Origin: an uncultured Verrucomicrobiales bacterium
GTDB taxonomy: Bacteria; Verrucomicrobiota; Verrucomicrobiia; Verrucomicrobiales; Akkermansiaceae
Assembly: GCA_937944055.1 (NCBI GenBank)
Contig: CALDZJ010000019.1
Location: 1 to 53,526, forward strand
Direction of reading: 5' to 3'
DNA length: 53,526 bases
This document shows, one piece after another, positions 16,944 to 26,438 of the stretch. The first letter of the stretch is position 1; each line of letters begins with the position of its first letter. The translations under genes and the position numbers were made by a program. The notes beneath the pieces are model-generated. The model did not search any database and was not told where the DNA came from. It saw only the letters and a program-made list of their open reading frames with translations.

Positions 16944-19900
16944 ATGATAGAAGCACTCGAAAAATCCAAAAAGCCGATGACTGTCCCTGAGGCGGACTTT
17001 TCCGCTGTGAATGAGTGGGTGCAGCTTGATGGGCGTGATTATGTGGTGATCCGTGGCCTTGAGAGCTTGGATCCCTTTTTCTTGAGCTTGGTGAGTGCGA
17101 GCGAGCAGTGGTTTTTTTGTAGTAGTAATGGCTCGCTCAGTGCGGGGAGAAGATCGCCAGATACCGCGCTCTTTCCCTATCTTACGGTTGATAAAATCCT
17201 CGATAACTGGAACTGCAGCGGTGCGCTGACGGCGATCAGTTGTGAGGGGCATCTCTGGCATCCTTTTTGGCCAGTCGCGACGCACTTTGCTCCGGTGAAG
17301 CGCCGCCTTTTAAAGAGTCTTTTAGGTGAGGAGTTAATCTTCGAGGAGCGGCATGATGCGCTGGGCCTCGTCTTTTCTTATCGTTGGCAACTTTCTGATG
17401 AATTCGGCTTCGTGAGGAAGGTGGAATTGATCAATGAAGGAGATGAGACACGTTCTCTGAGAATGATTGATGGGCTGCAAGATCTCTTGCCCTCTGGCGT
17501 GAATCACGGGCTGCATTTGGAGCTGAGTTGCCTCGCTGATGCCTATAAAATGAGTGAACTGGTCTGCGGGGGCGCGCTCATGATTCATCGTCTCGCCTCT
17601 GGAATCGTGGATGCGCCGATTCCCTTAGAATGTCTCAAGGTGACCACGGTCTGGACTTCTGGATTCGAGGGTGGGCACACTTTTTTATCCCGCACTGAGG
17701 CTGAAAATTACCTGAAACGCGGACAGGTCACCGGAGGGCAAAAAAGCCGCGGGCAGCGTGGGGCCTTCCTGCTGGGAGGGGAAATGACCCTTGCTGCTGG
17801 AGAGTCACGCAAGTGGACGATGGTGGCTGAGATTGAGCAAAGTCATCAAGCCGTCGCCAAGCTGGCGACTCAGCTAGAGGACCCGGTCTCCCTTCTCGCT
17901 GCGGTGGAAAATGATCTCCGCAAGGAGCGTGAGCGCCTGTACGCGCTGGTGGCTTCAGTGGATGGCTTTCAGGTCACGGCAGACCGGGATGTGGCGCACT
18001 ATCATTATTATAACACCCTTTGTAATTACTTGCGTGGAGGGTTGCCGGAAGATCATGCCAAGCTGGGCCGCGAGTCCTTCATTCATTATCTGGCACAAAA
18101 TAATCGCCCCCTTTTAGAGAAGCATCAAGATGCCCTAGAGTCCCTGCCAGTGAGCGTTCAGCGTGCTGACTTGATCGACTGGGCCGCGCAGCAAGGGAGC
18201 CCTGATCTGCTCAGATTAGCGGAAGAATATCTGCCCCTCATTTTAGCTCGCCGTCATGGTGATCCGAGTCGCCCATGGAATAAGTTTCACATCCGCCTGA
18301 AGGATGAAAAAGGCGATCCGGTTCATCACTTTGAAGGAAACTGGCGTGACATCTTTCAGAACTGGGAGGCACTCGCTTGGACTTACCCCGTCTTCCTAGA
18401 CGGTTTTATCAATAAGTTTCTTAACGCCTCCACGCGCGATGGCTTTAACCCCTACCGCGTGACCTCATCTGGGGTGGATTGGGAGGTGCCAGATGAGGAT
18501 GATCCTTGGGTCTCGATCGGGTATTGGGGGGACCATCAAATCGTCTATCTCTTGAAGTTCCTCGAGCTAAAAGAGAAGATGCAGCCTGGTTATTTTCAGG
18601 CGGAATTTGAGGATGCACGTTATGTTTTCTCAGATGTTCCTTATCGTTTTAAGAAGTGGGAAGAGATTTTAAGAGATCCTCGCAATACGATTGATTTCGA
18701 CTCCGAGAAGCATGAATCATTGATGGCCCTGAAGGAGAAAATGGGCGGTGATGCTCTGCTCCTGCGTGATCAATCCGGCGAGCCTGTGAAGGTGAACTTG
18801 ATCGAAAAACTTCTCATCCCCGCCGCTATCAAATTAGGCCAGCTCGTGCCTGGCGGGGGCGTGTGGATGAACACCCAAAAACCGGAATGGAATGATGCGA
18901 ATAATGCTCTCGCTGGCTCTGGTCTTTCCGTCGTAACCTCGAGCTATCTCTTGCGCTACCTCAGCTTAATCGAGCGGATTTTAACAAAAGTCCCCGCCAA
19001 GGAGTTGCAGATTTCTCAGGCTCTCGCGCGCTTGTTAGAAACACTCGCGGAGCTCTTAAAAGCGGAGCAAGAGAGGAAAGAGGACCTTTCTGATCACGCG
19101 CGTTTCCGCTGGGTCAGTGCGGCGGGGCGCGGTCTGCAAGATTACCGGGAGGCGGAATCGAGGGCTCTTCAGCGATTCGCGACTGAGAAGGCTCTTTCTT
19201 TCGTGCAGTCTGCGAAGGCAGCTTTGGAGAGGGTCTTGGCATCGAACCGCCGCGCCGATGGTCTCTGGCATTCTTATAACATTCTTGAGATTCGAGAGAG
19301 TGAAGAAGCGATGGGGATCCGCCATCTTCCGGTCATGTTAGAAGGGCAAGTTGCGGTTCTGAGCTCTGGTTTTTTATCCTCTAATGAGACGGTGAACATC
19401 TTGGAGTTGCTTGAAAAAAGCGAACTGCGCTCGCAGCGCCACCCGACGTATTTACTCTATCCGGATCGTGAGCTGGCGAGCTTCATGGAGATGAATCTGC
19501 TGTCTGAAAGCTCGGTGATGAATGTGCCGATCCTGAAAAAGATGGGGGAAGTGGGGGACACTCGCCTCGTTCTCCAAGATGCGCAGGGGTGCTGGCGCTT
19601 TCGCGAATCTCTCGTGAATTCATACGCGCTCGCAGATGCCCTAGAGGCCGTCGAAGAACTGCCTCCCGAGGAGCGCCGCCAGATCGAGAAACTTTATGAA
19701 GAGGTCTTCTGTCATCAATCATTCACGGGCCGCAGTGGATCGATGTTTGGCTACGAGGGCTTGGCTTGTGTTTATTGGCACATGGTTTCTAAGTTACTTC
19801 TTGCCGCGCAAGAGGTGGTGAAGGGGGCCTTCGATTCCGAGGCTCATATTGACTTTAAAAAACGGGCTGTCGCCGCTTACTACTCAGTCCAGCGCGGTTT

Positions 19901-20339
19901 GGGCTTCCGCCAAACTCCGGCGCAATACGGAGCCTTTCCCTCCGAGCCCTACTCGCACAGTCAGGGGCAACGCGGCGCACAACAACCTGGCCTGACCGGG
20001 CAGGTGAAGGAGGGCATTCTCTGCCGCCTTGCTGAACTCGGGCTTGATTTCAAGGAAGGCTGTTTGAGCTTCCGACCTCGTTTTTTACGACGAGCGGAAT
20101 TCGCTGAAGGTGATCTTTCTTTCACTTATGCGCGCTGCGCCGTGAGCTATCAAATGGTTTCAGATCTAGAAGAGGCGCAGGCCTCGGTTCACCTAAGTCA
20201 GGGAGAGATTCGCAAGTTTGAAGGAGCGATTCTGGATCTGGAGACGAGCTCCCAGCTTGCTTTTCAAGAGGGCATTATTCAGAAGGTCGAAGTCCAGATT
20301 CCAGCACATTGGCTCATTGAGTCAGCTCTAAATTCTTAA
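16944..20339 (+). CDS. Large cytoplasmic beta-glucan phosphorylase-like protein (clan GH-Q type)
   Basis: This is a protein of about 1130 residues without a signal peptide. The start is uncertain: TTG 16935, ATG 16944 or ATG 16977. Segments such as GNWRDIFQNWEAL, GYWGDHQIVYLLK, WNDANNALAGSGLSVVTSSYLLRYL and GLTGQVKEGILCRLAELG recall the (alpha/alpha)6 core of inverting glycoside phosphorylases (GH94, GH149, GH161). The N-terminal part looks like their beta-sandwich (LFPYLTVDKILDN). The length matches GH149/GH161 beta-1,3-oligoglucan phosphorylases better than GH94. With the GPH transporter 5 bases downstream and a secreted GH81 enzyme nearby, phosphorolysis of imported laminari-oligosaccharides to glucose-1-phosphate is a reasonable model. 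Family membership is unproven. Confidence 0.6.
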   Translation: MIEALEKSKKPMTVPEADFSAVNEWVQLDGRDYVVIRGLESLDPFFLSLVSASEQWFFCSSNGSLSAGRRSPDTALFPYLTVDKILDNWNCSGALTAISCEGHLWHPFWPVATHFAPVKRRLLKSLLGEELIFEERHDALGLVFSYRWQLSDEFGFVRKVELINEGDETRSLRMIDGLQDLLPSGVNHGLHLELSCLADAYKMSELVCGGALMIHRLASGIVDAPIPLECLKVTTVWTSGFEGGHTFLSRTEAENYLKRGQVTGGQKSRGQRGAFLLGGEMTLAAGESRKWTMVAEIEQSHQAVAKLATQLEDPVSLLAAVENDLRKERERLYALVASVDGFQVTADRDVAHYHYYNTLCNYLRGGLPEDHAKLGRESFIHYLAQNNRPLLEKHQDALESLPVSVQRADLIDWAAQQGSPDLLRLAEEYLPLILARRHGDPSRPWNKFHIRLKDEKGDPVHHFEGNWRDIFQNWEALAWTYPVFLDGFINKFLNASTRDGFNPYRVTSSGVDWEVPDEDDPWVSIGYWGDHQIVYLLKFLELKEKMQPGYFQAEFEDARYVFSDVPYRFKKWEEILRDPRNTIDFDSEKHESLMALKEKMGGDALLLRDQSGEPVKVNLIEKLLIPAAIKLGQLVPGGGVWMNTQKPEWNDANNALAGSGLSVVTSSYLLRYLSLIERILTKVPAKELQISQALARLLETLAELLKAEQERKEDLSDHARFRWVSAAGRGLQDYREAESRALQRFATEKALSFVQSAKAALERVLASNRRADGLWHSYNILEIRESEEAMGIRHLPVMLEGQVAVLSSGFLSSNETVNILELLEKSELRSQRHPTYLLYPDRELASFMEMNLLSESSVMNVPILKKMGEVGDTRLVLQDAQGCWRFRESLVNSYALADALEAVEELPPEERRQIEKLYEEVFCHQSFTGRSGSMFGYEGLACVYWHMVSKLLLAAQEVVKGAFDSEAHIDFKKRAVAAYYSVQRGLGFRQTPAQYGAFPSEPYSHSQGQRGAQQPGLTGQVKEGILCRLAELGLDFKEGCLSFRPRFLRRAEFAEGDLSFTYARCAVSYQMVSDLEEAQASVHLSQGEIRKFEGAILDLETSSQLAFQEGIIQKVEVQIPAHWLIESALNS

Positions 20340-20344
20340 AAATC

Positions 20345-21724
20345 ATGCCTCGCTCAATCTCTTCCAAGCTCTCGATTAAAGAGAAAGTAGGCTACGGCCT
20401 TGGTGATACTGCCTCGAACTTTGTGTTCCATATCGTGAACGCATTTTTGATCACCTACTACACGGATGTGATGGGATTAAACCCGCTGGCGGTGGGCACG
20501 CTCTATGCGGTGGCAAGGATCTGGGATGCCATTTCTGATCCGCTCATGGGGGGGCTGGCCGACCGGACGCAGACGCGATTTGGAAAATACCGACCCTATC
20601 TTTTATGGATTGCGCTGCCCTATGGCCTGATCGGTTTTCTGGCATTTCTCGGGCCAGACTTCAGCCCCACGGGAAAGTTAATTTACGCCTACATCACTTA
20701 CATTGCCTTGATGACGGTCTACACCGCGATCAATGTGCCCTATTCTGCGATGATGGGGACGATCACTTCTGAGCCCTCGGAGCGCGCATCTCTCTCGAAC
20801 TTCCGCTTTGCGGGGGCTTTTTCTGCGCAGGTTATTATCGGGCTCGCCCTTTTCCCGATGCTGAAGGAGTTCGGCGGGCGGGATGATCCGGGCGCTTGGC
20901 GAAACACGATGGTGGTCTTCTCGCTGCTGGCCACTTTTCTCTTTCTCTACACCTTCGCCACCACGCGCGAGCGGATCGCGCCGCCCAAAGAGCAGCGGCA
21001 AGGTCTGGCGGCGGATCTTCGCTTTCTGGGTAAGAACCGCCCCTTGGTCGTGATGTTGATCGTGGCCTTTATTACTCTGACCTTCTCTGGTTTACGCTGG
21101 GGGATCACTTATCCTTATTTAAAATACGTCGCTAATTTTAGTGGGGAGACCTACTTTTGGTATTTGGACCGAGTGTCGATTTTTTATGCGACTGCTCCCA
21201 TCGCGCTCGTGATTGGCCTCTTGATGACGAAGCCGCTGATTCGCCGCTTTGGAAAACGGAATTCCTTGATCGGGCTGACAATGGTGAACGCCCTTTCTGT
21301 GATCGCTTTTTACTTTGTTCCGGCGACTCATTTTGAGCAGATTTTCTGGCTAAATATTTTTAGCGCCTTTGTTGCGGGGCCGATGCCTGCGATCGTTTGG
21401 GCCATTTATACGGATGTCGTGGACTACGGGGAATGGAAATTTGGACAAAGGAGCACCGCTTTGACTTTCGCCGCGGCAATGTTCGTCCAGAAGGCTGGCT
21501 TGGCTCTCGGCGGGTGGTCAGTCGGCGTGCTCTTGGCCTACTTTGGATACGTGGCCAATGTGACCCAATCCGAGCAATCTGCTCATGGGATTTTACTCAT
21601 GTTTTCGCTCATCCCGGGCCTTCTTACGATCCTCTCCGGCATCGTGCTTTTCTGGTATCAGCTCAGTGATGATGAGGTTGAAAAAATCGCGGTAGATTTG
21701 CGCGAGCGCCGAGCTGAGGTTTAA
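20345..21724 (+). CDS. GPH-family sugar:cation symporter
   Basis: This MFS-type transporter has 459 residues and 12 predicted membrane helices. The MelB-like hallmarks are KVGYGLGDTASNF, AFLITYYTDVMGL, ARIWDAISDPLMGGLADRTQTRFGKYRPYLLW and, after the midpoint, VWAIYTDVVDYGEWKFGQRST. It starts 5 bases after the phosphorylase-like gene and is surely in the same operon. It should import the sugar that gene uses, most likely gluco-oligosaccharides with Na+ or H+. The substrate is inferred from context. Confidence 0.92.
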   Translation: MPRSISSKLSIKEKVGYGLGDTASNFVFHIVNAFLITYYTDVMGLNPLAVGTLYAVARIWDAISDPLMGGLADRTQTRFGKYRPYLLWIALPYGLIGFLAFLGPDFSPTGKLIYAYITYIALMTVYTAINVPYSAMMGTITSEPSERASLSNFRFAGAFSAQVIIGLALFPMLKEFGGRDDPGAWRNTMVVFSLLATFLFLYTFATTRERIAPPKEQRQGLAADLRFLGKNRPLVVMLIVAFITLTFSGLRWGITYPYLKYVANFSGETYFWYLDRVSIFYATAPIALVIGLLMTKPLIRRFGKRNSLIGLTMVNALSVIAFYFVPATHFEQIFWLNIFSAFVAGPMPAIVWAIYTDVVDYGEWKFGQRSTALTFAAAMFVQKAGLALGGWSVGVLLAYFGYVANVTQSEQSAHGILLMFSLIPGLLTILSGIVLFWYQLSDDEVEKIAVDLRERRAEV

Positions 21725-21769
21725 GCCCCGGGCGTTTATTTCATAGGCATTTTCAGAGCCTTGTGTGCC

Positions 21770-22825
21770 TTACTTCTGGGGCGCGGCGACGGTCTCGCCC
21801 TTGTTCAGCTCCCCGGAGATGTAGATGTGCTGGGCCCCGCCGAAGCGCTTGTGGATGCGTGAAGCTAGTCGCTCAGCGCCCGTCATTCCGATCGCGCGGA
21901 AGGGGATCTGAATGGTGCTCAGTTTAGGGTCAGAGTGGCTTCGCTGGATGCCGTCAAACCCGGTGACTGAGACCTCACTCGGGATCTTGATGCCGAGTTT
22001 TTGGAAAGCATGAATCATGTCGAAGGCCTGATGGTCAGCGGCGCAGACCCAGGCTGTGACTCCATCGCGAGTTTGCTGCGCGGCGGCCGCGAGATTGGCG
22101 GCGGTGCTCTCAAAGGTGCGCGGGTGAATGCCGATGATGTCCTCAGGCCGAATCTTCATTTTCAGGCGGGCCATTTTTTCAAGGAAGGCACTGTATCTAC
22201 GAAATGACCAACTGGCCGAGACGGCATAATCACGGGTCGAAAACCCGATGCGCTCATGACCGGCGGCGATGAGGTGCTCAATGCTGGCGGAGATTCCGGA
22301 GTAGTGATCCACGTCGACGCAATCGATCAAAGCATGCTGCTGCTGGTCCACGAGCGAGACGAGAGGGAAGTGCAGTGAAAGTTTTTGGACGATGTCTTTA
22401 TGGAAAGGGTAGATCAAGAGGATGCCTCGGTCTTTGCGATCCTTAAGACCGGGCACGCCATGGAAAGAAGGGTGATTAAGATCTGTGGCATCCGGTGAGA
22501 TGAAGCTCACATCCACTCGGGATTTGTGAAGCTGCCCGTATTCTGCCACTCCCTCTAGAATTTGGGCGCCGGGGCTTTGGTAGTCTCCTTTAAAATACTC
22601 CTCTTTCTCGCTGCAGATTAGGACCGTGAAGTTCACGTTCTTTTTCGTCTTCCGCGCGCTAGGGCTTCTGTTCTCGAGATGGACATAGCCGATCTCAGCT
22701 GCCAGCTCGAAGACCTTGGCCCGAGTCGCTGCGCTAATTCCCGCATGGTTCGTGAAGCACCGTGATACGGTGGCGCGGGATAAACCGAGCCGGTCTGCGA
22801 TGACTTGTTGATTAACTTCTGACAT
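21770..22825 (-). CDS. LacI-family transcriptional regulator
   Basis: The N-terminal LacI HTH is clear: NQQVIADRLGLSRATVSRCFTNHAGISAATRAKVFELAAEIGY. A periplasmic-binding-protein-like sensor domain follows (GILLIYPFHKD, HLIAAGHERIGF, AWVCAADHQAFDMIHAFQKLGIKIPSEVSVTGFDG). It is encoded between the transporter and the divergent GH81 gene. Three similar palindromic sites in the flanking regulatory regions (16790, 16858, 22901) are its likely operators. It is probably released by a glucan oligosaccharide. Whether it represses or activates is not visible. Confidence 0.93.
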   Translation of the reverse strand: MSEVNQQVIADRLGLSRATVSRCFTNHAGISAATRAKVFELAAEIGYVHLENRSPSARKTKKNVNFTVLICSEKEEYFKGDYQSPGAQILEGVAEYGQLHKSRVDVSFISPDATDLNHPSFHGVPGLKDRKDRGILLIYPFHKDIVQKLSLHFPLVSLVDQQQHALIDCVDVDHYSGISASIEHLIAAGHERIGFSTRDYAVSASWSFRRYSAFLEKMARLKMKIRPEDIIGIHPRTFESTAANLAAAAQQTRDGVTAWVCAADHQAFDMIHAFQKLGIKIPSEVSVTGFDGIQRSHSDPKLSTIQIPFRAIGMTGAERLASRIHKRFGGAQHIYISGELNKGETVAAPQK

Positions 22826-22900
22826 CTTTTTCGTTGCCGAGCGAATGTGCCTGAGTCGCTATTTTATGGCAAGATTAAGGCGGATACTTAGAGTTTGAAT

Positions 22901-22919
22901 GCCTGCAATTTTATGCAAC
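22901..22919 (+). promoter_or_regulatory. Putative operator 3, between the LacI and GH81 genes
   Basis: GCCTGCAATTTTATGCAAC contains TGCAATTTTATGCA with TGCA ends. It lies in the divergent spacer 13 bases upstream of the ATG at 22932. If the upstream ATG at 22899 were the true GH81 start, the site would be coding, so it supports the later start. Confidence 0.6.
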
Positions 22920-22931
22920 AGTCTCAATCTC

Positions 22932-25172
22932 ATGACGCTGCAATTCACGATTCAAAAAATCTCAGGCCTATTTTTGCTGCTGCTCATATTGAGCGCTTCC
23001 TCGAGTGGAGAGGTCATCACCCTGGGGGCCGGATCTTACCTGAGCGAGCGCCCTGAGACCTGCCGCCCTCTTCCGGATGAAATCTCTAAGATCAAAAGCC
23101 TGACCGGGCCCACGCCCACCAATCAATGGTGGAGTTCCTTGCTCTGGGAACGCCACTCGCAAAACCTTTTCCCCCATCCGCTCGGGATGCGCTGCCATGA
23201 GGGAGGGCTAGCGGTGACTTATCCGGGAGCTGGGATCGATGGCCGCTCGGGAAATATTATGGGAGGTGGAGTTTCTAAAGCGGGGGACTTTGTGATCCAT
23301 CACAGTGGCGTCCCGCACTTTCCTTCCGCTAAGTTAGCGAGCTATTCCGAGTGGTTTGTGACAGCTGAATTCCGCGAGGGCTCGGCTTCCTTGCGGACGA
23401 GTTTTGGGCATGGCAGCCCTTATGTGTATGGCCGGATCCAAGGAGGTGATCCGCTTTTGATTTTTTCAGAGCGGCCCCTGATCTGGAGTGGGGGAGATGG
23501 GGAGGCGACGCTCGGTGTGACTGTGAAGGGAAATCATTACGGACTATTTGCCGCCAGCGGTACAAAATGGACGGGTCTGGATTCCTTAAAGTTCCGCAAC
23601 GCCGGATCGAAGGGGTATTTTTCGATCGCTCTCCTCCCTGATCGCGAACTCGACACGCTAAGGTTCTTTGAAAAATGTGCCCATCGTCATGTGGTCGATA
23701 CTCATATTTCAACGAGCCTTAAAAACGGCTCCTTAGAAACAAATTACCGCTTTGAAACGGAGGCCCTAGAAGGGGGAGGCAAGGACACGGTTTACGCACT
23801 CTATCCCCATCAATGGAAATACACGGAGGCGAGTCTGAGCGCTCAGAGTTACCGTTCGGTGCGAGGGGAAATGAAACTTGCCCAGGGACGAGGCTTTAAA
23901 ACCTTAATTCCCATTCAGGGTCTCTTGCCGATGCTCCCCGCCGAGGGCATCGCAGATCGTGAACGCCTGCGCAGCTATCTGCAAAGGGAGGTGTCAGCGC
24001 AGAAGTCTCTGGAGTTTAAAGACACCTACTGGGAAGGAAAGCAGCTCGGTAAGCTCGCCACTCTGAGCGGGATCGCGGAGGTGCTAGGCGAGTCTGAAAT
24101 GCAAATGAGCTTCGTCGCGGAGATGCAGGCGCGGCTAGAGAATTGGTTCACTGCTTCAGAAGGGGAGACTGCTCCTCTCTTCTACTACAATGAGCGCTGG
24201 GGGGCCTTGATCGGGAGCCTGCCCTCTTATGGTAGTGATGATCAAATCAATGATCACCATTTTCACTATGGGTATTTTATCAGAGCCGCGGCCGAAGTGG
24301 CCCGTCTGACTCCCGGCTGGGCTGAGAAATGGGGGGCAATGGTCAATCTCCTCATCCGTGATATTGCCGCGACTGATCCGGAGGATCCCCTCTTCCCTCG
24401 CTTGCGGGGCTTCGATACTTATGCAGGGCATTCTTGGGCCTCAGGGCATGGGAAATTTGGCGATGGTAATAATCAGGAGTCTTCATCGGAGTCGATGAAC
24501 GCATGGTATGGTCTCATGCTGTGGGGTGAGGTGACTGGAGATGCCGCACTCCGTGATACAGGAATCTTCCTCTATAATACAGAGCGCACCGCAGTGGAGG
24601 AATATTGGTTTGATGTTTCAGGGACCAATTTTCCGAAGGATTTCCCAAATGTCGCACTGGGGATGATCTGGGGTGGTAAGGGGGCTTTTGCCACTTGGTT
24701 TTCCGGAGAGATTGACTGCATTCATGGGATCAATTGGCTTCCTTTTACTCCGGCTTCTATCTCGATGGGACGTTTCCCTGACTACGTCAAAAAGAACCAC
24801 GCCCGCATTGTGCAGAAACGTGAGAAAGGAGCTGATTATAACAATGGTTGGGGTGATCTGATCGTGATGTTTAATGCACTCCAAGATCCTGCGATGGCGG
24901 TCTCTTATCTCGATAAAAATCCGGATTGCAGCTTAGAAGGAGGGAATACCCACGCCTTCATGTATCACTGGATTCATACGCTAGATCGTCTAGGCCGTAA
25001 TGAAGTTGCCGTGACTTCTGCCTATCCCTTCGTGAATGTCTACCGCAAGGAGGGGCGCAAAACCTACGCTGCATTTAACTTCCAAGACGCGCCGCGCAAG
25101 GTCTCGTTCTCAGATGGCTTTCAGATGACGGTGGGGGCGCGGAAGATGGCGGTGGAGACGGAGTCTGATTAA
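22932..25172 (+). CDS. Secreted GH81 endo-beta-1,3-glucanase
   Basis: The ATG at 22932 gives the signal peptide MTLQFTIQKISGLFLLLLILSASSSGE; the frame is open further upstream. The protein of about 746 residues shows GH81 hallmarks: PTNQWWSSLLWERH near the N-terminus, then YGSDDQINDHHFHYGYFI with the acidic general-acid region, and YAGHSWASGHGKFGDGNNQESSSESMNAWYG with the Glu base region. GH81 enzymes cut internal beta-1,3 bonds in laminarin or fungal glucan by inversion. It is the extracellular entry point of the local pathway: products would be imported by the GPH transporter and handled in the cytoplasm. It is divergent from the LacI gene. Confidence 0.93.
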   Translation: MTLQFTIQKISGLFLLLLILSASSSGEVITLGAGSYLSERPETCRPLPDEISKIKSLTGPTPTNQWWSSLLWERHSQNLFPHPLGMRCHEGGLAVTYPGAGIDGRSGNIMGGGVSKAGDFVIHHSGVPHFPSAKLASYSEWFVTAEFREGSASLRTSFGHGSPYVYGRIQGGDPLLIFSERPLIWSGGDGEATLGVTVKGNHYGLFAASGTKWTGLDSLKFRNAGSKGYFSIALLPDRELDTLRFFEKCAHRHVVDTHISTSLKNGSLETNYRFETEALEGGGKDTVYALYPHQWKYTEASLSAQSYRSVRGEMKLAQGRGFKTLIPIQGLLPMLPAEGIADRERLRSYLQREVSAQKSLEFKDTYWEGKQLGKLATLSGIAEVLGESEMQMSFVAEMQARLENWFTASEGETAPLFYYNERWGALIGSLPSYGSDDQINDHHFHYGYFIRAAAEVARLTPGWAEKWGAMVNLLIRDIAATDPEDPLFPRLRGFDTYAGHSWASGHGKFGDGNNQESSSESMNAWYGLMLWGEVTGDAALRDTGIFLYNTERTAVEEYWFDVSGTNFPKDFPNVALGMIWGGKGAFATWFSGEIDCIHGINWLPFTPASISMGRFPDYVKKNHARIVQKREKGADYNNGWGDLIVMFNALQDPAMAVSYLDKNPDCSLEGGNTHAFMYHWIHTLDRLGRNEVAVTSAYPFVNVYRKEGRKTYAAFNFQDAPRKVSFSDGFQMTVGARKMAVETESD

Positions 25173-25256
25173 GGGTGAAGGGGAAGGGGAAGGGTGAAAG
25201 GGAAGGGTGAAAGGGAAGGTTGAAGGGGAAGAGTGAGGGGGAAGAGTGAGGGGGAA
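25173..25256 (+). repeat. 13-bp purine-rich tandem repeat
   Basis: It begins directly after the GH81 stop codon. There are about six units of the form GGGTGAAAGGGAA with drift to GAGTGAGGGGGAA, plus one 6-bp partial unit. One strand is all purine apart from T at unit position 4 and sometimes 3. It fills the spacer between convergent genes. Confidence 0.85.
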
Positions 25257-25285
25257 GAGGGCCCGAAGAGGGCTGGAAGAAGGGA

Positions 25286-26434
25286 TTAGCGAACGAGCGG
25301 ATTTCTCGGAATGCGGCGATCAGGCACCGTGCCAAAGGGGACGGTGGTGGGCTTCTTTTCAGCAGGGATCACTTTGATTTGTTTGATGATCGCTAGGGTC
25401 CGCTTATAATCCTCTTGCATCAATTTTGCTTGGCGAGTCTTTGGGAACTTGCGGGAGAGTTGCAGGTAGGCTGCATTCACTTTGCGGAGGGTCTTCGCGC
25501 TTTGGTCAGTGATTTCTTGGTGGTGGAGGCGGCGGTGTTCTTTGTAGAGGCGGACCTCGTTCACGAGAGCGGGGGAGGCCTCCAGCCGACTTAGGGCTTC
25601 CTTGAATGTCGTTTGCCAGCTTGGTGAGGTGAGCGCGAAGTACGGCATTCCCTGAACTTCGCGTAGGCGATCCCACTGCGCGATGAGCGGCAGTGATTTC
25701 GCCTCTTGCAGGAAGGCGCTGAGTTCCTTTTGCGCGGTGGGGGCGAGTGTTTGCGCGGTGCTTACTCGGAGCTTCAGCCACTGCCGCATGGAGTCTGAGC
25801 CATCTCGTGGATAAGCATGGGCAAGATTTGGCCAGACTTCCATGCTGAGCTCGCCTCCTAGCTTGCGATGATGCAGGAAGGCCCGCAGGGCAAAGAGGTA
25901 ATTTGGATCACCGCGCCCCACCCCAATGTGGACTGATTTTTGGTCCGCGTATTTGCTCAGCGCTCCTGGCGGTCTGCGGGCGTGGCCGGCTCCCAGAATG
26001 ATGCCGCCGCGCAGACTGGGCACAGACTGAAGCATGAGGTCGCTGTGCCAACCCCCGAGTGAGAAACCGCCGACGTAGAGTCGATCCGGATCACTTGCAT
26101 GCTGGCGGAGCAGTTGCTGGCGCACCCTTTGGAAAGCCTTGATCTCTTCTGTGAGGGGCTCTTGTGAAAGGGTCGCTCTCCCTCCATCGGTATAGGTCAT
26201 GCCGACGATGATCCAATCATCCGGCCCGGTTTGCCGCCGCATGAGCTCGGTGGTCGGGCGTCCACCGGAGCCGTGATAGTAGAAAAAGGTGGGATGTTTT
26301 TTAGATGGGTCGAAGTTTTCAGGAAGGGAGATTTTGACCGGATGGGGAAGGAGGGGGATCTCCAGGTTGAGGTCCTTAGCGCTCGTGACGAGAGGACCTA
26401 AAAAAAGGCTAAGAAGACTAAGAAGGCGGATCAT
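25286..26434 (-). CDS. Secreted alpha/beta hydrolase (esterase-like)
   Basis: A signal peptide (MIRLLSLLSLFLGPLVTSA) precedes an alpha/beta-hydrolase domain with an oxyanion block (FFYYHGSGGRPT) and a nucleophile elbow GGFSLGGW (Ser in GFSLG). A later NLAHAYPRDG gives the likely catalytic His. The fold resembles secreted polymer esterases (PHB-depolymerase or feruloyl-esterase like). The last 150 residues are helical and charged and match nothing I know. It precedes no obvious partner, but ends beside the glucan locus and starts 4 bases after the stop of the YheT-like gene, forming a two-gene operon. Confidence 0.8.
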   Translation of the reverse strand: MIRLLSLLSLFLGPLVTSAKDLNLEIPLLPHPVKISLPENFDPSKKHPTFFYYHGSGGRPTTELMRRQTGPDDWIIVGMTYTDGGRATLSQEPLTEEIKAFQRVRQQLLRQHASDPDRLYVGGFSLGGWHSDLMLQSVPSLRGGIILGAGHARRPPGALSKYADQKSVHIGVGRGDPNYLFALRAFLHHRKLGGELSMEVWPNLAHAYPRDGSDSMRQWLKLRVSTAQTLAPTAQKELSAFLQEAKSLPLIAQWDRLREVQGMPYFALTSPSWQTTFKEALSRLEASPALVNEVRLYKEHRRLHHQEITDQSAKTLRKVNAAYLQLSRKFPKTRQAKLMQEDYKRTLAIIKQIKVIPAEKKPTTVPFGTVPDRRIPRNPLVR

Positions 26435-26438
26435 TGTA

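Noticed and set aside
16935-16976. GspB-like N-terminus (MSLMIEALEKS) of the phosphorylase-like protein
   Set aside because: The resemblance is limited to a few residues, the TTG start is doubtful, and the rest of the protein is unrelated.
22899-22931. Upstream ATG as the GH81 start
   Set aside because: It would add a stretch before the signal peptide and place a conserved operator inside coding sequence. The ATG at 22932 is better.
25173-25256. CRISPR array
   Set aside because: The units are 13 bp, contiguous and without spacers, and there are no cas genes.
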